A stretch of 64,000 nt of DNA from Pelargonium tetragonum (GCA_036897445.1 JAYMTL010000012.1:124001-188000), one strand, 5' to 3'; shown: positions 36,820 through 51,300, numbered from the stretch's first letter. The notes: generated by a model not told the origin, from the letters alone. Program-made: numbers and translations.

Positions 36820-36828
36820 GGGGGGGGG
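36820..36828 (+). repeat. nine-base G run
   Basis: Nine consecutive G residues follow AAAAA and are followed by CG. Together with the C run at 17739-17747 this is the longest G/C homopolymer in the window. Such runs are strongly unexpected at about 17% G. The 84-codon frame starting at 36836 begins eight bases later; its start is preceded by no recognisable ribosome-binding context, and its product resembles nothing I know. Confidence 0.8.
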
Positions 36829-37149
36829 CGTCCTAATGAAACAAGCCCTTCTTTTTATCTTTTTTATGGCGTACTCTCGGCAAATAATAAGGTATAGCTA
36901 TAGATCTTCAAAAACTAACTGTAACTTTTCGCAAAGCTTTTTGGTGTTGTACTGGCTCGAGCTTAAGTTAAAATTTCTTTTTTATGCATCCGTTTTACTA
37001 GTATCCGGGCTTAAGAAAATATCTGTCTTTGCACTAGAGAATGACAATATCACACACAAGTGGTTTTATACTAAGGAGGGACTTGCGTAGTTAAGAGGAA
37101 TTTACTTTCATAAAGAGCTGACATAAAGTAATAGAAAGCCTTCTTGTTA

Positions 37150-37530
37150 AGGTTCCTTGTAGCTTATTGTACTGACTTCCTTTTCTTATTGTTGCTTCTA
37201 TTTTATTGGGGCTTTTGTAATGTATATATATAAGTATATCGTATTTATATTCTTGTTGTTTTATTCTATTTATTCCATCTGTATTAGTTTTTTTTAGTTA
37301 AGTAATGTAATAGAAATAGGAGTTGTATTAAAGTACATTCCCTCCCCCTTGGAGTGCTAGAGGAATCTCCTTTAGACTAAAATATCTATACTATATAAAA
37401 ATAACCGATTAAGAAGACTACTATTATATACCTATTACAAATATATACATAAGTAACTGAAATAACTATCTAGGATTCCCTTAATTCTTTTAGCTTACAA
37501 GAACAATATTGTAAGAAACCAAGGAAGTCA
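37150..37530. other. T-rich low-complexity island
   Basis: The + strand is rich in ttgtt, tatt and cttatt words up to about 37320, then in A/T words. It looks like the reverse strand of the 17100-19300 type of DNA. It includes a TA-rich stretch near 37221-37240. No gene is seen. Its 3' edge holds the partner of the repeat at 17671-17760. Confidence 0.35.
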
Positions 37531-40500
37531 AAGTCAAGAAAAAGTTTTAGTGTTCCTATGGTGTATGACTGCACTTACTATCTTAGTTAACCTTCCTTCA
37601 CTATGTCCCAGGACTTGTTCTGAAACGAGGTTAAATAGGAAACCCCCTGCCCGATAAAAACTGCTAATGAAAGACAACCCCAGCATTTAAAGATAAATAT
37701 ATAATAAGAATCCCCCGCAAAGTAAAAAGGACCCGGAATTCCTATTAGCTTTCTTTTACAAAGAGTTCCTAATTTCTAAGAAAGGGTTTCCGTATGTATC
37801 TTGCATTTTAGAAAAATCCCTTTTTTATTTGAAACTTGTTTAGAGTCTCTAAAAAAATTGAACTCATGGGGGAGGGCTCCTGCAGCTTTTGTTTAAACTG
37901 AGAAGGTGTGGCTCGTGAAGTACACTTATTTACGAGGGAATACCCTACTACTTATAGCATATTATAGCATAATAAGAGGCCCTCTTTTTTATTTTCTTGT
38001 CATTTTTATAATCCATTTCCTGGAAAAGGAAGGCGGGGCTTTTTAGTGCAGCAAAAGTGCCCTTATTTTACCCTTTTTAGGATCTTTAGGGGTTGCTGCT
38101 ACTAACAAACTTCGCAGTGTATTTCTGTTTGTTATATATATAAATAAGGGTAACCCACTTTAGTATTAATCTATCTTTCTTCTAAACCTCGCCAGCCTCT
38201 ATGTCTTGTAGTGATATTCCGCGGAGCACGCCTATATTTAAAGCTTTTGCCAAATTCCTTATTAAAATGAAAAGGTGCAAAATGTTGTAACAATTCCATA
38301 CTAGAAACCTCGAAACTTCCCCTACCTTCCCGGTAAAAGAAGGCCCCTTTTAAATTAGAAATTACACGAGACTAAAAAATTTCATTATTTTAAAACCTCT
38401 CCATAAATGAAATGTAGCAGCTAACCCTAGGATACAGATCTATATAATTTGGCAGGGATAGGAGTGCTTAAGATAGATTGTAGTATACATGAGTTCTTCT
38501 ATTTGTAAAACTTGTTCTCGAATAGCTAACTTTTAGTTAGGGGTTTCCGTTACTTATACTTAGGGGCCTCTTTAATACGAAAATTCTTTTTGAGATCCCT
38601 GGGATTAGTTAGACTCTTATATAAAAAGTAGTTGAAAGCGCGCAAAAAGGGGTCCCAAAAGTCTTAAAAGAAACACTTTCTAATAAGAACCGCCCTCAAC
38701 TTGTCTAAGTCGACAAGATTTTTTTCTTAAGAATATAAGCAAGGAGATTTTCACTTTCTAGTGTTCCAAAAGACTCCTAATTTTACGGATTCCCTTGATA
38801 TTATAGAGACTTTTACAGGGTTGTTTTTGCAAAAAGCTTGAATTTTTATTTGTTGTCAGGGTTTTATTCCCCAATTCAGAGCTTATTTACACGAAATTCT
38901 TCTCTTAGCCTATTATTACACAAGTTCACCCTAAATATTCCTATGTAAGAGATTCCTTTATAGACCTAAGGAGATCATCATGCATACTAAAAAAGGGTAA
39001 CTATTAAGACATTAAAAATCCCTGGCTGAAACCTATTTTCTAATAATAAAGGCTCTAAAATCCCAAATTCAATTTCGTAAAGTCTAGAAGAAGCCACTAC
39101 AAAACAGAGCTAGTAAATACGCAGTTACACTTGATCCCAAGAGGAGCCTCTCTCGAACTGCAGGCTGTAACTTTTGGATAATTAAGTACCGAGAAAAGGA
39201 CAGAAAACACCTAAGAATACCCACTCTAAATCTCTCTATTCTTTTCTTTCATTTTCTTTTCAATCCCCTTTAGTTTGATAGAGACAAATCCTTTATCCTA
39301 TACTTTCAGAAGGGTACTCCTAGGCTTCTCACCGCTCTTGCTAGCTACGACGGGGTTTAACCTGGTATACAAAGGTACCCCTCCTATAGTATTCCTCATA
39401 AGCTGAAACTATACCTCAGGGCCTCGCCCTCTCTTTTGAAAGCCACAAGCGTAAACTATAATACAGAATGGGGCCTACAAGCTTTCGCTAATGCGCTATA
39501 GAAGATCCTTATAGTACTAAATATAAGTAGAACTGGGCTTTACTTAGCAGCCAACTGGGGGGACTCGCCTTTTACCTGTTAAAATTTGTATATAAAGACG
39601 CACGCAAATTAAGAAAAAGGAGAATCGTGAATGGGTCTAAAGCCTCATTATAACGAACCGGAATGTCCTTGTTTTTTGAGATTATTGGCTTTAGTTCTCT
39701 ACTAATGCGGAAAAGCTTTCTAAATAAGGGATATGCCTTAGTAGCTGTTACTTTTTTCTACTACCTCCTACAGACGGATTCAGATTCAAAATTAGGATAC
39801 AGCGATACTCTTAGTCTCAGACTTAATATAGAGAATAGAGAATTCTGTCTATGAATCAAGAATTTTTTAAATTTACTTAAAAAGACCTAGACTTTGGTTA
39901 AGAGTTGTTAGGGGTTATATCCAGCTGATATTATAGTGAAAAGCATTGCTCCAAAAATATGGAATACTTTCTTGTTTCTGGGATCTCGAGTCAAAAAAAG
40001 AAAAAGGTTGACATATTAGGACAAATTTTTAATAAGGGAAGCTTCTTCTCGAACCTTGGTTTGCAATGCTAAGCACACGAGTTAAGTACTATACTATAGA
40101 CACTCTTTCATTAACGATAGTAACTAATTCTTTTTTTATCGGCTCTTCTTCACTTCATTTTATATTCTAATGTGAGCTCTGTACTTTTTGTAAATCCTAA
40201 AAAACGCTTGTAATAATGGAGATAAATAATAAATACATAAGTTCAACTTATCTTAAAAACCTAGGGATTAAGAGCAGCAATACTACTTACTAAGAATAGA
40301 TAGCGTCAGGTTAAAGGGGCTGGCATTTCGCTTTTGATAAAAGAGTATAGGTTCAGGAGTAGCTAGACAGATAGTCAACCCCTTCTCTAAAATGAAAGGG
40401 ATACCTATCCAGACTCATTTTTTTGACAAGGTGTAGAAATTCGGAATTTCAAAAAAGATCCTCGAAGTCCTGTCGTCTACTTTCGAAATCCCCCCTAACA

Positions 40501-41089
40501 AAAAAAGTTCCTATAAGACCTTACCTTCAGTCTAAATTTTTTACTACATACCCAGTTACTGCGCAGACTAGCGCCTAGACTTCCTTTATCTTTAAATTAT
40601 TAGCAGGAAGAACCCCTTTTTCGTCGACCAGGGAGATATTGAGATTCAAAATTTGACTCTTTATATACCGCAACCTACTTTCCTTTACCAAATCAGTAGT
40701 TTATCGAACAGGGATAAGTAAGCGTGGATCCGTTATGGAATAGAAAGATGATCAGGATAACCTTATAGTTAATAGCTTAACCGGACTCCTAAAAAGGGTT
40801 TTTCTATGGGAAGTCAAAGCCCCCTTTATTTACTGCTAAGAAGTTCTTTGTATTTAATTTAACCCGCTATAAAAGAAACTAATACAGAATTTGATCCACC
40901 TACCTATAGAATCTACAAACTAAACTATCACAACTTTTTAAATTTAAAGCGGGGATAGGAGTTTGGAAAGGTAAAGGGATTTGTTCTATTCTGAGTTGCT
41001 CCTTATTTTCTTCAATCAAAGCGTTATTAGAATGCATGGGTTCAAATCGCACTATTACCACACTACTTTAACCAGAAACACCAACTTAC
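37531..41089. other. AT-rich spacer
   Basis: No gene is recognised. A 63-codon frame at 39663-39854 is of chance length. An AGCGGGG word at 40947-40953 recalls the start of mitochondrial tRNA-fMet, but no matching 3' half follows. Confidence 0.5.
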
Positions 41090-41300
41090 TACCTTGTTTA
41101 TGACTCTTCTTTTTGATAATCTTACTCTTCTGTACTATATCTTACTTGCTTTCTGAATCCCTTGTTCATCATAGCTAAAAAGGCTTCCTTCTTAGCTGCA
41201 TGTAAGTCCTACCTGTGGATTTCTTCTTATCTTAGAAGCTAGACCTGAACTCTGTAACTTAGTAGTATAGTAGCCTTCACTTATTTTATCTTACTTTTGT
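41090..41300. other. T/C-rich low-complexity island
   Basis: A 200-base block of cttact, ttctta and tcttat words on the + strand. It shares the word AGCTAGACCT (41238-41247) with the reverse complement of the 17100-19300 island. No gene is seen. Confidence 0.35.
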
Positions 41301-44300
41301 TGTTTCTTGTAGCTATTCTATATATAGAGGACTCTAAATTTTTAAGGCAATATTAGCTCTTAGTAAAAGAATATTCGTTTGAGAGGACTTAACCCTCCAG
41401 GATCAAGCATAAAGAAGACTCCCCATTCCATTTCTTGAAGTATCCCTGTTAAAAGTCCCGCTAAGAGATTTCTCTAATCTAAAGGAAGGTCTTGAACCCT
41501 AGTTTTTGTGGCATACTATCCCTAAAAAAGAGGCTTAGTTTCTTATAATTATTACCAAGTTTTAAGGCCCCGGATTTTACTCGAACGGATTTGTAAGTTA
41601 AAATTAGAGTGTAAGTATAAGGGCCTGTGAGTGATATTGGCAGTCAAATTTTAGTAAGAATAGGTATATTGCAAATGCTACATTAAGCCTGGTTCTAGAT
41701 TCGGTACAAAAAAGAAAAAATAGGGCTAGCAAAGCAAAGGAAACTTGGTGCTGAAGCTTTATGCATGAGAGGTTCTCCTAGTCTGTCTTAGTGGAAACTC
41801 CTGGTTGCGGAAAGTAGTTTTAGTTAAAGTAAAGCTAAACTTAATTAGGTCCATATTTACCCTTTTTAAAGAAGTAGTAATAGGACTTTGATTTTAACAA
41901 ATCAAAACAAAAGGGGCTTTAGAGAATAGAGTATAAAAGACAAAGCAGGCCGGAGCTCTTAATTGAAAGTTCCAGCCCAAAAGAGTTAGAGCATATGACT
42001 TAAAGGGGATAAGCCCTTAGAGTATCCTATTGTCCTTTTTTTATCTCCTTAATAAAACGTTATTGCTTGCGTTGATGCTCTGTTTAAGTACGGGGAAAGT
42101 GCTACTTTTGTAATAAACTCTTTTTAGTTTTACATTTTTTACAGAAACCGAGGAATCCTCTTGAAACGTTAGGGTCGATCTTTAGACACATATCTCTAAG
42201 AAGCCCCTTTTGGTTTATTGCTTAGGGCTGCTGGACCTCGGTATTATAATAGTATCCTGTACGAGCAGTTCGCTTAGTTACTCCTGGTGGAGACAGCCTT
42301 ATAAGTTTAAGGCTAACCTTCGCTTGCAAACAACAAGCAATAGAAAAGGGATGAAAGTAAGATTTACCTGGGTAATGAGGAACTAAAAAGTTCATATGAT
42401 AATATAATGTAGACAAAGGGCTTCGGAGAATAGTATCACTTACAGGAGTTCCTGGGGAGTACTGGGCGATAATTTTAGTTTAGTTTGGGTCTTACTGTGC
42501 AGTGCTTAATCAAAGTATAACCGAGATTTTAGGCTGATTTCAAGTCCTGTGAAAAGCGCAAACTAGATACAAGTGGTTACTCGTTTTAAGCTATAAGTCA
42601 AAGATTTGGTTTTATAATTGAGGGGTATATTCATCAATGTTTACTGGGTTTCCTTTAATATAGGATCCAATTAGAATCGCTTAAGCAGAATAAACTCAAT
42701 GGCAGTAAAGCATCAAAAAGAAGAACTGCCCTCGCAGGTGAGTGTTGAAAAAATTCAATATTTCGTGAGTGATTCTAGGATTTCTGAGGTGAGGTTTCTG
42801 CTCTAACTTTAGTATACATAGCATATCAAATTTCAAATGGTACTATAACTCGGATATCCTAAAGTCTTTCTTAAGCATATACTTCTAAAAGTTTGCGATA
42901 TAAATTTAACCTTATTTGTCTTGCCTAAGAGATACTCATATCTAAGTATAAAAGCACAAATACATTTAAATAAAGAGTTAAAGTAAGGCATTCCTGTTCT
43001 AAGAGGGATTACTAAGTCAAAATTTCCATATAGGTATAATTGCTTACAGTAAACAGGCTTATTTTAGGGGTATTGTTAAGTTTTAGCGAAAGAGCTAAAA
43101 CCCTTGATCTTAGTTTTTCGATTCTCTTCCAATAAATAATGAGGCTAGTTAGTTATACTCAAGCAGCACTTAAACCCTGTGTGTATAGCAAACTTAGTGC
43201 AATATATCATAGGCACACCTTTTATTAATAAAAATTTCTTACGTACTTCCTTTTTGGACACAAGCCTTGGATTACTGGTTATTAGGTTCCCGAGCAGTTT
43301 TATTGTGAAATTACGACCCCAAAAAAGTCTCCCTGATAAGAAACCAAGCAAGCTACTTTTTAGATAAACAAGACTTTTTTTCTCTATCATATCTCTAATT
43401 AATTAACCTACATTCTTTAGTTTACCCATAAACTCTCTTGTAATTTTAGCAGCCCCGAGTAAGTAAGCCCTGTTACTTATTTCTGGGATTCCTTGTGAGT
43501 TTGCGGCTTATAAAACCCATTTCTCTAAAAAGATTAAATAAAGGCACGTTCCTGGCGAAATTCTTTGGTTTGACTCCACTTTTGTTCGGACCCGTTTAGA
43601 AAGGTAAGAAAATCCCTAGTGCTTTTTTACCTTTCAAAATTCTGGATTTTCCAACCAATTAGACTGCGTTGGGGAGCTATAAAGTAGATAAGTAAAGGGA
43701 CTCACTTTTATTATTAGACCTTATACTAATATTTCTTAAAATTCTTCTTTTATTAACTGAGTCCCGAGAAGGAGCCTTGCAGGGAGGCTTTATTCTTATT
43801 ACCAGGACCTCCCGTCTTCTAAAGAATTTGATATCCCAGAAAACTATAAGGGTAGCTTTGAAAGACCTGAACAAACTCAAGAGTAACGGATACCCCCATA
43901 ATACTTGAAAAATCTTGAACCCCTGCTTTCTGCTGAGCTATGAAGTATATTAAAACCGGGTGCTCTTTTTAATAAGAATAAAGTAACCTAACCTCTCAGA
44001 CTTCTTTAAAAGGTAAAAAAAGTTGACTTTAGAACTAAAGAGCTAAAAATTGTAAGAGAAGCTCTCGGGGTCCCCCCACATGTTTTGTCTATTTTATTGT
44101 AGAGTATAGAGTCTTCTAATAGAAGTAACCGAAAAGGAATGTTTATATAAAAAATCACTTGAGCATTCCCGAATTCTCTCCTAATACCTTATTTAAGCCC
44201 CTCGACACCTACATAAGGAAGCTCTGAGGACTGTACTACCCAGAAACTTTGAACTAAAGGGAATACGGGTTCAACCTAATTTGCTATGAACTATAAAAAG

Positions 44301-45357
44301 TGAAAGCGCGGGTCCTGATAAAAGAGTTTTTGACAAACTCCATAAAACAATTGCCTTTTAGAAACTTATGGGGCTTTGGAAGATACAACATGTGGTAGGA
44401 CAACAAATTAAGGGATGACTGCCCTAGCTATATTAGATTTGGCCTCGAAAACAAGACGAGGGGAAGCATATTAAGTGTTTATTTATTACACTTGCTAAAC
44501 CCCGAGAGTTTAGAAAAGGAGTTTAGTCTTAACTTCCTTCAGAGTTTCCTGAAGTTATAAGAGTTTTTAATCTTCCTGTATTATTCTATATATTTCCAAA
44601 AGGCTTTAGTCTTCTATTTGCCCTTACTCTTCCACTTTCACATCTTTACTTTAACCTTTATAGCAGCTCCTAGTAGTTTTTCCTATTTTATCCTTTGGGC
44701 TTAACACTTTATTCTTTATATCTTGTATTTTAAAAAGATCCGGAACCAAATAAAGTTGAAGAAAGAAGACCCCCTGTTTATTACTGACTTCTAAAATCTT
44801 CCCCTTAACTTTAAATTAAAACCCTAAAAAATTCTCACTGTGCTAACTGCTATAGTTAGCCTATAAAGACTAAAGCAAAATTGGGGCTGCGTTGTTTTAG
44901 AAATTTTTTTTTAGAGCATATAACTCTCTATTAGAATCCAAAAGAAAGGGGGTAAAATTTCTTACTATTTACCAAAAAAGAGACGCTCTGGGGATTCCAA
45001 GCCGTAAAAAAAGATCCGGGTTAGTTGAAAGAACATTTATAGGCTCTCGCTACTATAAGTATAACACTTTCCTAAAGCCCCAAAAGGGCACAAGGTACCT
45101 ATTAACAAGGGTTGTCTACTAGGCGCTACAGGTAAATCTGAAAATTTTCTAAAATAAGGTAATCCATCTAAGACAGCTTTCTCTTACTAGTTAATAAATA
45201 GCCTTCTTACCACTTAAGTTCTTAAGTAACTGTAAAGAAACGGGCACATTTATGAATAATAATAGATTCTACTGAATGTACTACAATAAAAATTTTTTGT
45301 AATAATTACTTTGATTATGAAAATCTTGGTATAGAAGTTCATAAGACAATTCCCCTG
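41301..45357. other. AT-rich spacer
   Basis: No gene is recognised. Frames of 64-81 codons at 42222-42416, 43145-43390 and 43677-43880 (all minus) and 43179-43367 (plus) cluster at 42.2-43.9 kb. Two of them overlap on opposite strands, which indicates locally few stops, not genes. Confidence 0.5.
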
Positions 45358-45393
45358 CGGGTGCCTACCCGTAACTGAAACTTCGTAGCGAAG
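45358..45393 (+). other. two perfect hairpins in tandem
   Basis: CGGGT-GCCT-ACCCG (45358-45371) is followed nine bases later by CTTCG-TAG-CGAAG (45381-45393). Each is a perfect five-pair stem with a short loop. They lie within 36 bases of otherwise AT-rich spacer. Double hairpins of this type are known as mobile or recombinogenic elements in fungal and algal mitochondrial DNA, but I see no second copy here. A structured RNA end is the alternative. Confidence 0.4.
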
Positions 45394-48300
45394 ACAGAGG
45401 GCGTTTGTTATACATTTGAGTATTCTTATTCCACGTAGGAGTTATTCAGCTTAACAAGAGTTATGCATGTCGGTTTTAGTATAGACTCTCGTCTAGAGGT
45501 TTGGAGTCTATAATTCATTCAACTACTTTTGTTATAACAGTTACTAAAAATGTTTAAAAGGGTTCGGGCTCCCTGTTTCCGGCCAACTCGATTATAAATA
45601 TAGCCAAAATTGTTAAATCAGAACCCTTGTAGGCATTGGCTTCACTCCTTTAACGAACCCCCGATGACTCTATTTTTCCTTAGGTATACCCATGACCTTA
45701 AGTAAGCCCCCGCTATTAAACTCTCCTGTCCTATATTGAGAATCTCGGACAATAGCTGACTTCGAGTACTTACCCATTTCGAATCCTAATTCTGAGTATT
45801 TCGTTTGCTTCTTTACTTGGTATTAAAAACCAGAGGAAGGGAATCTAAGTCAAATACTAAATGAAAGAAGGATTTATAAGCTAAAAGAGTTTCCGGTAAA
45901 AGGGCATATATAGAACTAAGGGGAAGCTTATAAAGGCAAAGGAGTCCCTTTAATTCGTACTATAGAATTTTAGCAGGTAATATAAGGGGGGCCCTCAAAA
46001 GATAAGGTAAGTTTTTCCCTATCAATTTCTAGCTTAACCTTCTTTAATTAAAGTGAGAAGGAGTTCTAAGGAATTTTGTTTAGTATAGGGGAGTCCCTTG
46101 TTCTAATTCTGGTGCCGCTAAAGTAATATAATGAGTACAAGTTTTTTAGGAGAGTTCCTCCTTCTTTAGTATCTTTCTAAGCAAGTCTAAAGAATGATAT
46201 TTTGAAGTAATATAGGTTAAGGCAGCAAGTCAAGAGACTCACTATCCTGCGGGTATTTAAGGAAAGTAAGTCGATAGGCTAAAGTAAGGAATTTCCCGTG
46301 GGGCTCGTGTAGAACTAAAGTATAGAGATAAGGGTTCTCTCTGTTTTTTATTACGGGTTGTCCCCTCAAGATCGGGCTTTTTATAGCTAATATTTGTATT
46401 TGGATTTACTAGTTTGCACAAGTCAAATGAAAAGTATAGCGTTTGAGTCAAATCCTTTTAGAAAGGGTAATAATTAAAAAGTACAGGAAATCTATAAATC
46501 GTACCCCACACCAAACCTTTAAAAGGTAACCAAACTGGCAAAAGTTCTTCTCTAGAATAGCTTTTGCCTTGTTTCTTCAGCGGGATTCTTCTTTAGTATT
46601 GAAAAGTCTTTCTTTATTATATAATAACTATGAATTCTTAAGTCAACTTCTTTTATCTTAAACCTTTATAGAAAGTTTTGACTTTTAATGTAAAGGAGTC
46701 TCTTTCTTGCTGGACTTACTTATTAACTCGTGTAACCTTCTAATCTGACAGAATAATAATTTAAATAAGGGTAAGTAAAAGCTTGCTATTCTACCTCTCC
46801 TGAATCTGAACAAAGCTAATGGAGTCTTCTCTATGCTACTGTAAGAAATTTAGGAATCGGCATAATTCAGGGCGAGGTATTCGTGAGTTAGGATAAGAAA
46901 ATTCCAATTATGGTAGGGTTCACTAAGAAAAAAAAAGTTTAAGCTTAAGAGCCCGTTATGCCTTGGGGAAGAGTCTCAGGTTTCCGCTTATCCCTATATT
47001 TTCTAATATCTTTTTTTTTGTTTTTATTAACTATGTTGAGAAGCAAATAAATAAGGATTCCCCTTGATTTGATAGGTTTGTTTTATTGTAACCTCAAATC
47101 TTCCTGGCTTTAGCTACTGAGAAGAGTATAGGTTAAGAGTTTCTCTGTTATTTTGGTTTGGATATAAGGACTTATTACGGAATTTTGCCTCCTCGTTGTA
47201 CTATAACGGACTTTATCGAGCGGAGAAAGTACAAAAGTTTATCTTTATTTTGTCTTATTGATAGCTTTCGGGCTGAAATCACTTAGATAGAAGAAGCTGG
47301 AATGCCCAGAAACTTGATATAAAAGCCGAAACAATAGTGAGATCTTATTATGCTATAGCTGGCGGTGCTTCCGTGTTTAGGATTCATTTACATTACTTTT
47401 AACAAGTTTATCTAGGTCTTCTTTTTGAATGAGTCGAGTCTATCTTTATATTTTTTTTATAAGGAGTGCGTTTTAATTCAATAGAGTTGGGAATAAGAAA
47501 GATATTTACAAGAACAGCAATCTAATACAAATTGTCAGTATATAAAGACACACTTGAAGTTTTCCAGAGGATCTTGTAATATATCCTAGTTAGTGGAATA
47601 AAAAATTTTTAACTTTTTGCTTAAATGTTTTTTTAGGGTTCTTAATTCCCCGGTCTACGGATACTTATCTTCAGCAATAATTGAATACGGAAATACGCTC
47701 CAGATAGGACTTGAGGATGCTTGGCAAAGAAAGATTATAGACTCCTAGGGCCAAAATCCTTGGACAAAAATACGCGGATAGGGTCTGGAAGAAACTAATA
47801 AAAAGGGTGCCCATTAAGTAATAACTAAAGTACTGGTAAGGCTTCTTGCGACCTCGTATGTAAAAAGTATAATACGTAGGACAGAGAAGTGATACATTAT
47901 TTATAAAAAATCGGGTTTATTTTGATCCTTTTTAGAGGGACCGGCTATGCTCTCTGAAGGGTCAGGTAAATTATATCCCTTTTTAATAAACGTTTCAGAG
48001 ACTCCTTATCCCTAACTAGGTTTTAGACAACTTTTCTATTTCTTCTTGTAAAAGGGCCTCCTTACTTACTCCATTTTGTGCTTTTTTGTAGTAAAAGAAA
48101 TTCTTTTATCTTAATACTTAACTCTGTATTTAGTAATTAAGGCTCTCTTGCTTTGTTATAGTCTTATTATCTTAATTACTTTTTTTAAATGTTATAAGTT
48201 TCTCCTCGGGCTTTATCTTCTAGAGAATTTGGGTGGGGTCTCCCTAATAAGGCATCTCTACAGTAAATTCATAGGATTGTATTGTAAAGGCTATATCAAG

Positions 48301-51300
48301 AATATCCTTAAAAGACTGAGAAAAGCTTGTACTTTCATTATTTATTAAGCGCAGGACTTAGTATAGTACTTCTGATAGAATAATCTATAATAAAACGGAA
48401 TGTTATAAATAGAACTCTGTACTAGAGCTCTATGAATCTCTGGGGTTTCCGTTGTCCAACAGAAGGAGCCCTATGTCTTACCATACTATCATTCTTTCTC
48501 TATTTGCAAGCACTTGTTTTAGAATAGACTGACTTTTTAGTAAAACTACTACAATTTTTTATAAAAGCAATTAAATCCCCGCTCTATCTTATTGCCTCAG
48601 AGCCGGAACTGATGTCAGGTTAATGCCAAAAAGGGGTAAACTAAATTAATATTTCAACAACTTACGCAAGCGTTCCTGGTAGACCCAAAATTCTTATTGT
48701 ATATTCACAGGAAGTTTTGCTTTTGAGTTTATAAAAGGGGATTAATCTGAATTCTCTCTTCCTCAACTTCTTTTTTTGAAGGATAAGGCCGAAAGGGGCA
48801 ATTTAGGTAACTTGGTTTTACATTACCGAATTGGTATTAGGGACCGTAGGTGCTGGCTTTTTGAAAGGTGTATAGAGAACCCTTAAAAGTTTAGGGTTAT
48901 CAAAGTCTACTTTATTATTAAAAGTTTTAGAGCTCGATAGAGTTTTTAGCGGAGCGTTCCTGCTTATGCTAGGTATTACAAATACTGGCAAAGCCTTACC
49001 TGAACTAGAATCTTGAAAAAGAATAAGATAAAGAGGCAACCCCAGTCTAATTAAAGACTATATCCATCTCTATACATATTATTAAGAATCACTCTTAACT
49101 AAGGGACCCCTACTAAGGCCGCTTTAGCTAGATTTATTATATCCTTAACGCGGCTGAGCACTCTCTAAATTCTCGATTCTCTGGATAACCCGAGTGTTAT
49201 TGACCAACCCCAGGAAAGGGAATATAGTTTCTAGGTAGGGGCTCTTCTTACTTTTGTATACCTATTAGTTTAAACCCTAAAGTATAGAAATCTTACTAAA
49301 TAGAGGAAGCCTAACCAAGAGGCGGGGTTTTTAAGGTTATAGTACCACTTACTTACGAAACTCTTTCAATTCGGATTTTTAAGTCCAAATCATTTTGTTA
49401 GGATATAATTGTGAATATTGTCTACAACCTACCCGCTTTACCTTTTACGAGCCGGGGACTCTTATATGGCTACCGGTATTCGATTTTACTGCTTAAAACC
49501 CTTTCGCAGGATTTCGTATACGAAAAGGCTTTATAAAAAAAGGTTTTTGAGTTTTAGTATCTAGTAAATCTCTTTTTTATTATATTAATTTATTAAAATA
49601 AATAAGAGTTTCTTTTTAGATTCCAAGTACACCCAAAAGGGTTAAAAAAGAACCCACACCTTTCAAAAGGCAATCCGGCGTGAACAAAAAGAAGTATATA
49701 ACGCATATTGTAACTTTTAAGAAAATTTAGAGGATTTTCCGACATAACAAAAGGGGTTCTTCTTATTAAATTAAATAAGTAGAAATCTCGTATGTTAAAG
49801 CAGATGTAATTAAGAGTACAAATAAAACATGCTCTCTAAACATCCTAAGGGCTTTTATTTTGAAAGAAGTTTGCAAGGTATTCCCTTTGAATTGAAGAAA
49901 GTGCTACTTGTAGAAAAATAGTTTAGCCTCGGATAGGAGTAAAGCCCCTGCCTTTTGAGCCGTTTTAGTGTCCTTACCTATAAAATGGGTAGATTTGCTT
50001 AGGTATCTAAAGGTACGACTTCCCATATTATTTTCTAGTAGACTTTTTTAGATTCTCGTGATCGAGAGCATTATGAGGACTTGCAAGTAATCGCACCAAG
50101 AGAGCGCTTTTTATTTGTTTACTATGAATATTAGTAACAGCGAAATATTATGTCCTGTCTCGTAACACTTATTACCCATATCGAAATATTGGGTTCCCTA
50201 AGGCTAACTAAAAAGAAATTCTGCTTGGTTCTATCTAGTGTATTCCGAAATTAAGCTTTACTCTATTACTGTAATTTAAAAAGAGTTCGCACTAAAAGTC
50301 TTCCCTAAAAACCCCGCTTTCTCTAAACAGGGATACCGGGAATACAACTATCTAATATATATATATCTATATATAACTTTAACTAGACAAAGCTTCCAGA
50401 CTTAATAGAACCCATATATACGAGGACTTTTTTACACTTCCTGTATTTGATGTTAATTCTAAATCTAAATTAGGATAAGGAAATTTGCGGCCTTTTACAC
50501 GCATTAAAACTTTTGTACTAGGTCCTATGAGTATTTCTTCTAGAGTTTTGGAGGCTCTTATAACGCAATTTCTTTTCTGCCATAAGTACTTAAAAAATAA
50601 GGATAAAGTAAGCCATCACGGGGACTACTCTTCACTCCTTCCTTGGCTTAGTAGTTGAATTACAGCATCCTGGGCTCAAGACAGGATACTTCATAAAATC
50701 GATAGAAGAGAAGGGGCTAGAACCTACGGCTTTCAAAAATGAAAGGGTGCTTGTCATGTCAGAAGTTTTACTGGGTCTCCTTTTGTCTCTAAGATTTTTA
50801 GGCCCTTTGAGGGATACTCTAATGTTTATAGATTCCTTCTACTAAGCCAGCACTAGATTTTGGGATTTGCAGATTAACTAACAGCTAACCTGTCAATTAC
50901 TTACATTACGACCTTTCCGCCTATTTCTTTTTTTTAAGTATAATTTCCTAGAGAGATCCTAGGGGATAAGCATTACCTCAAATTCAGGAGAAATCAGAAC
51001 TCTGGCTGGCTCTAACTATTACTAAAGAAGCTCCCTATATAGCGTTCTTTTCTATTTGTTCCACAAAATTCCATACGACTATATGTATGTTAGCCTTTTT
51101 TATTCAAGGTCTAAGAAATTCTTAGATACAGCTTTGGAAAAGCAAAGAAGTAACCGAGAAAGCTTGTACATATACTTCCAGTGCTCCAGGTTACCCTATA
51201 AAAAAAGAAATTCTTCAAAAGTAAAAGTTACCTTTAGCATTTCTAGATCTAGCCTTTAATTATAAAAGGGGATTTTATCCCTCGTTAAATTTCAGTCTAT

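Noticed and set aside
36836-37090. 84-codon frame beginning just after the nine-G run
   Set aside because: Length is near chance and its K/F/L/S-rich product matches nothing known. The closeness to the G run looks coincidental.
40947-41050. AGCGGGGATAGGAGTTTGG resembling the start of mitochondrial tRNA-fMet, with a GGGTTCAAATCG word 85 bases on
   Set aside because: The distance is too long, the 3' end does not pair with the 5' end, and the CAT anticodon arm is absent.
43551-43602. GGCGAAATTCTTTG followed by GTTCGGACCCG, recalling a conserved large-subunit rRNA segment (GCGAAATTCCTTG ... GTTCCGACCCG)
   Set aside because: Only two short words match, with extra bases between them and no similarity on either side. 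A 12-14 base match to some rRNA is near chance in 64 kb.
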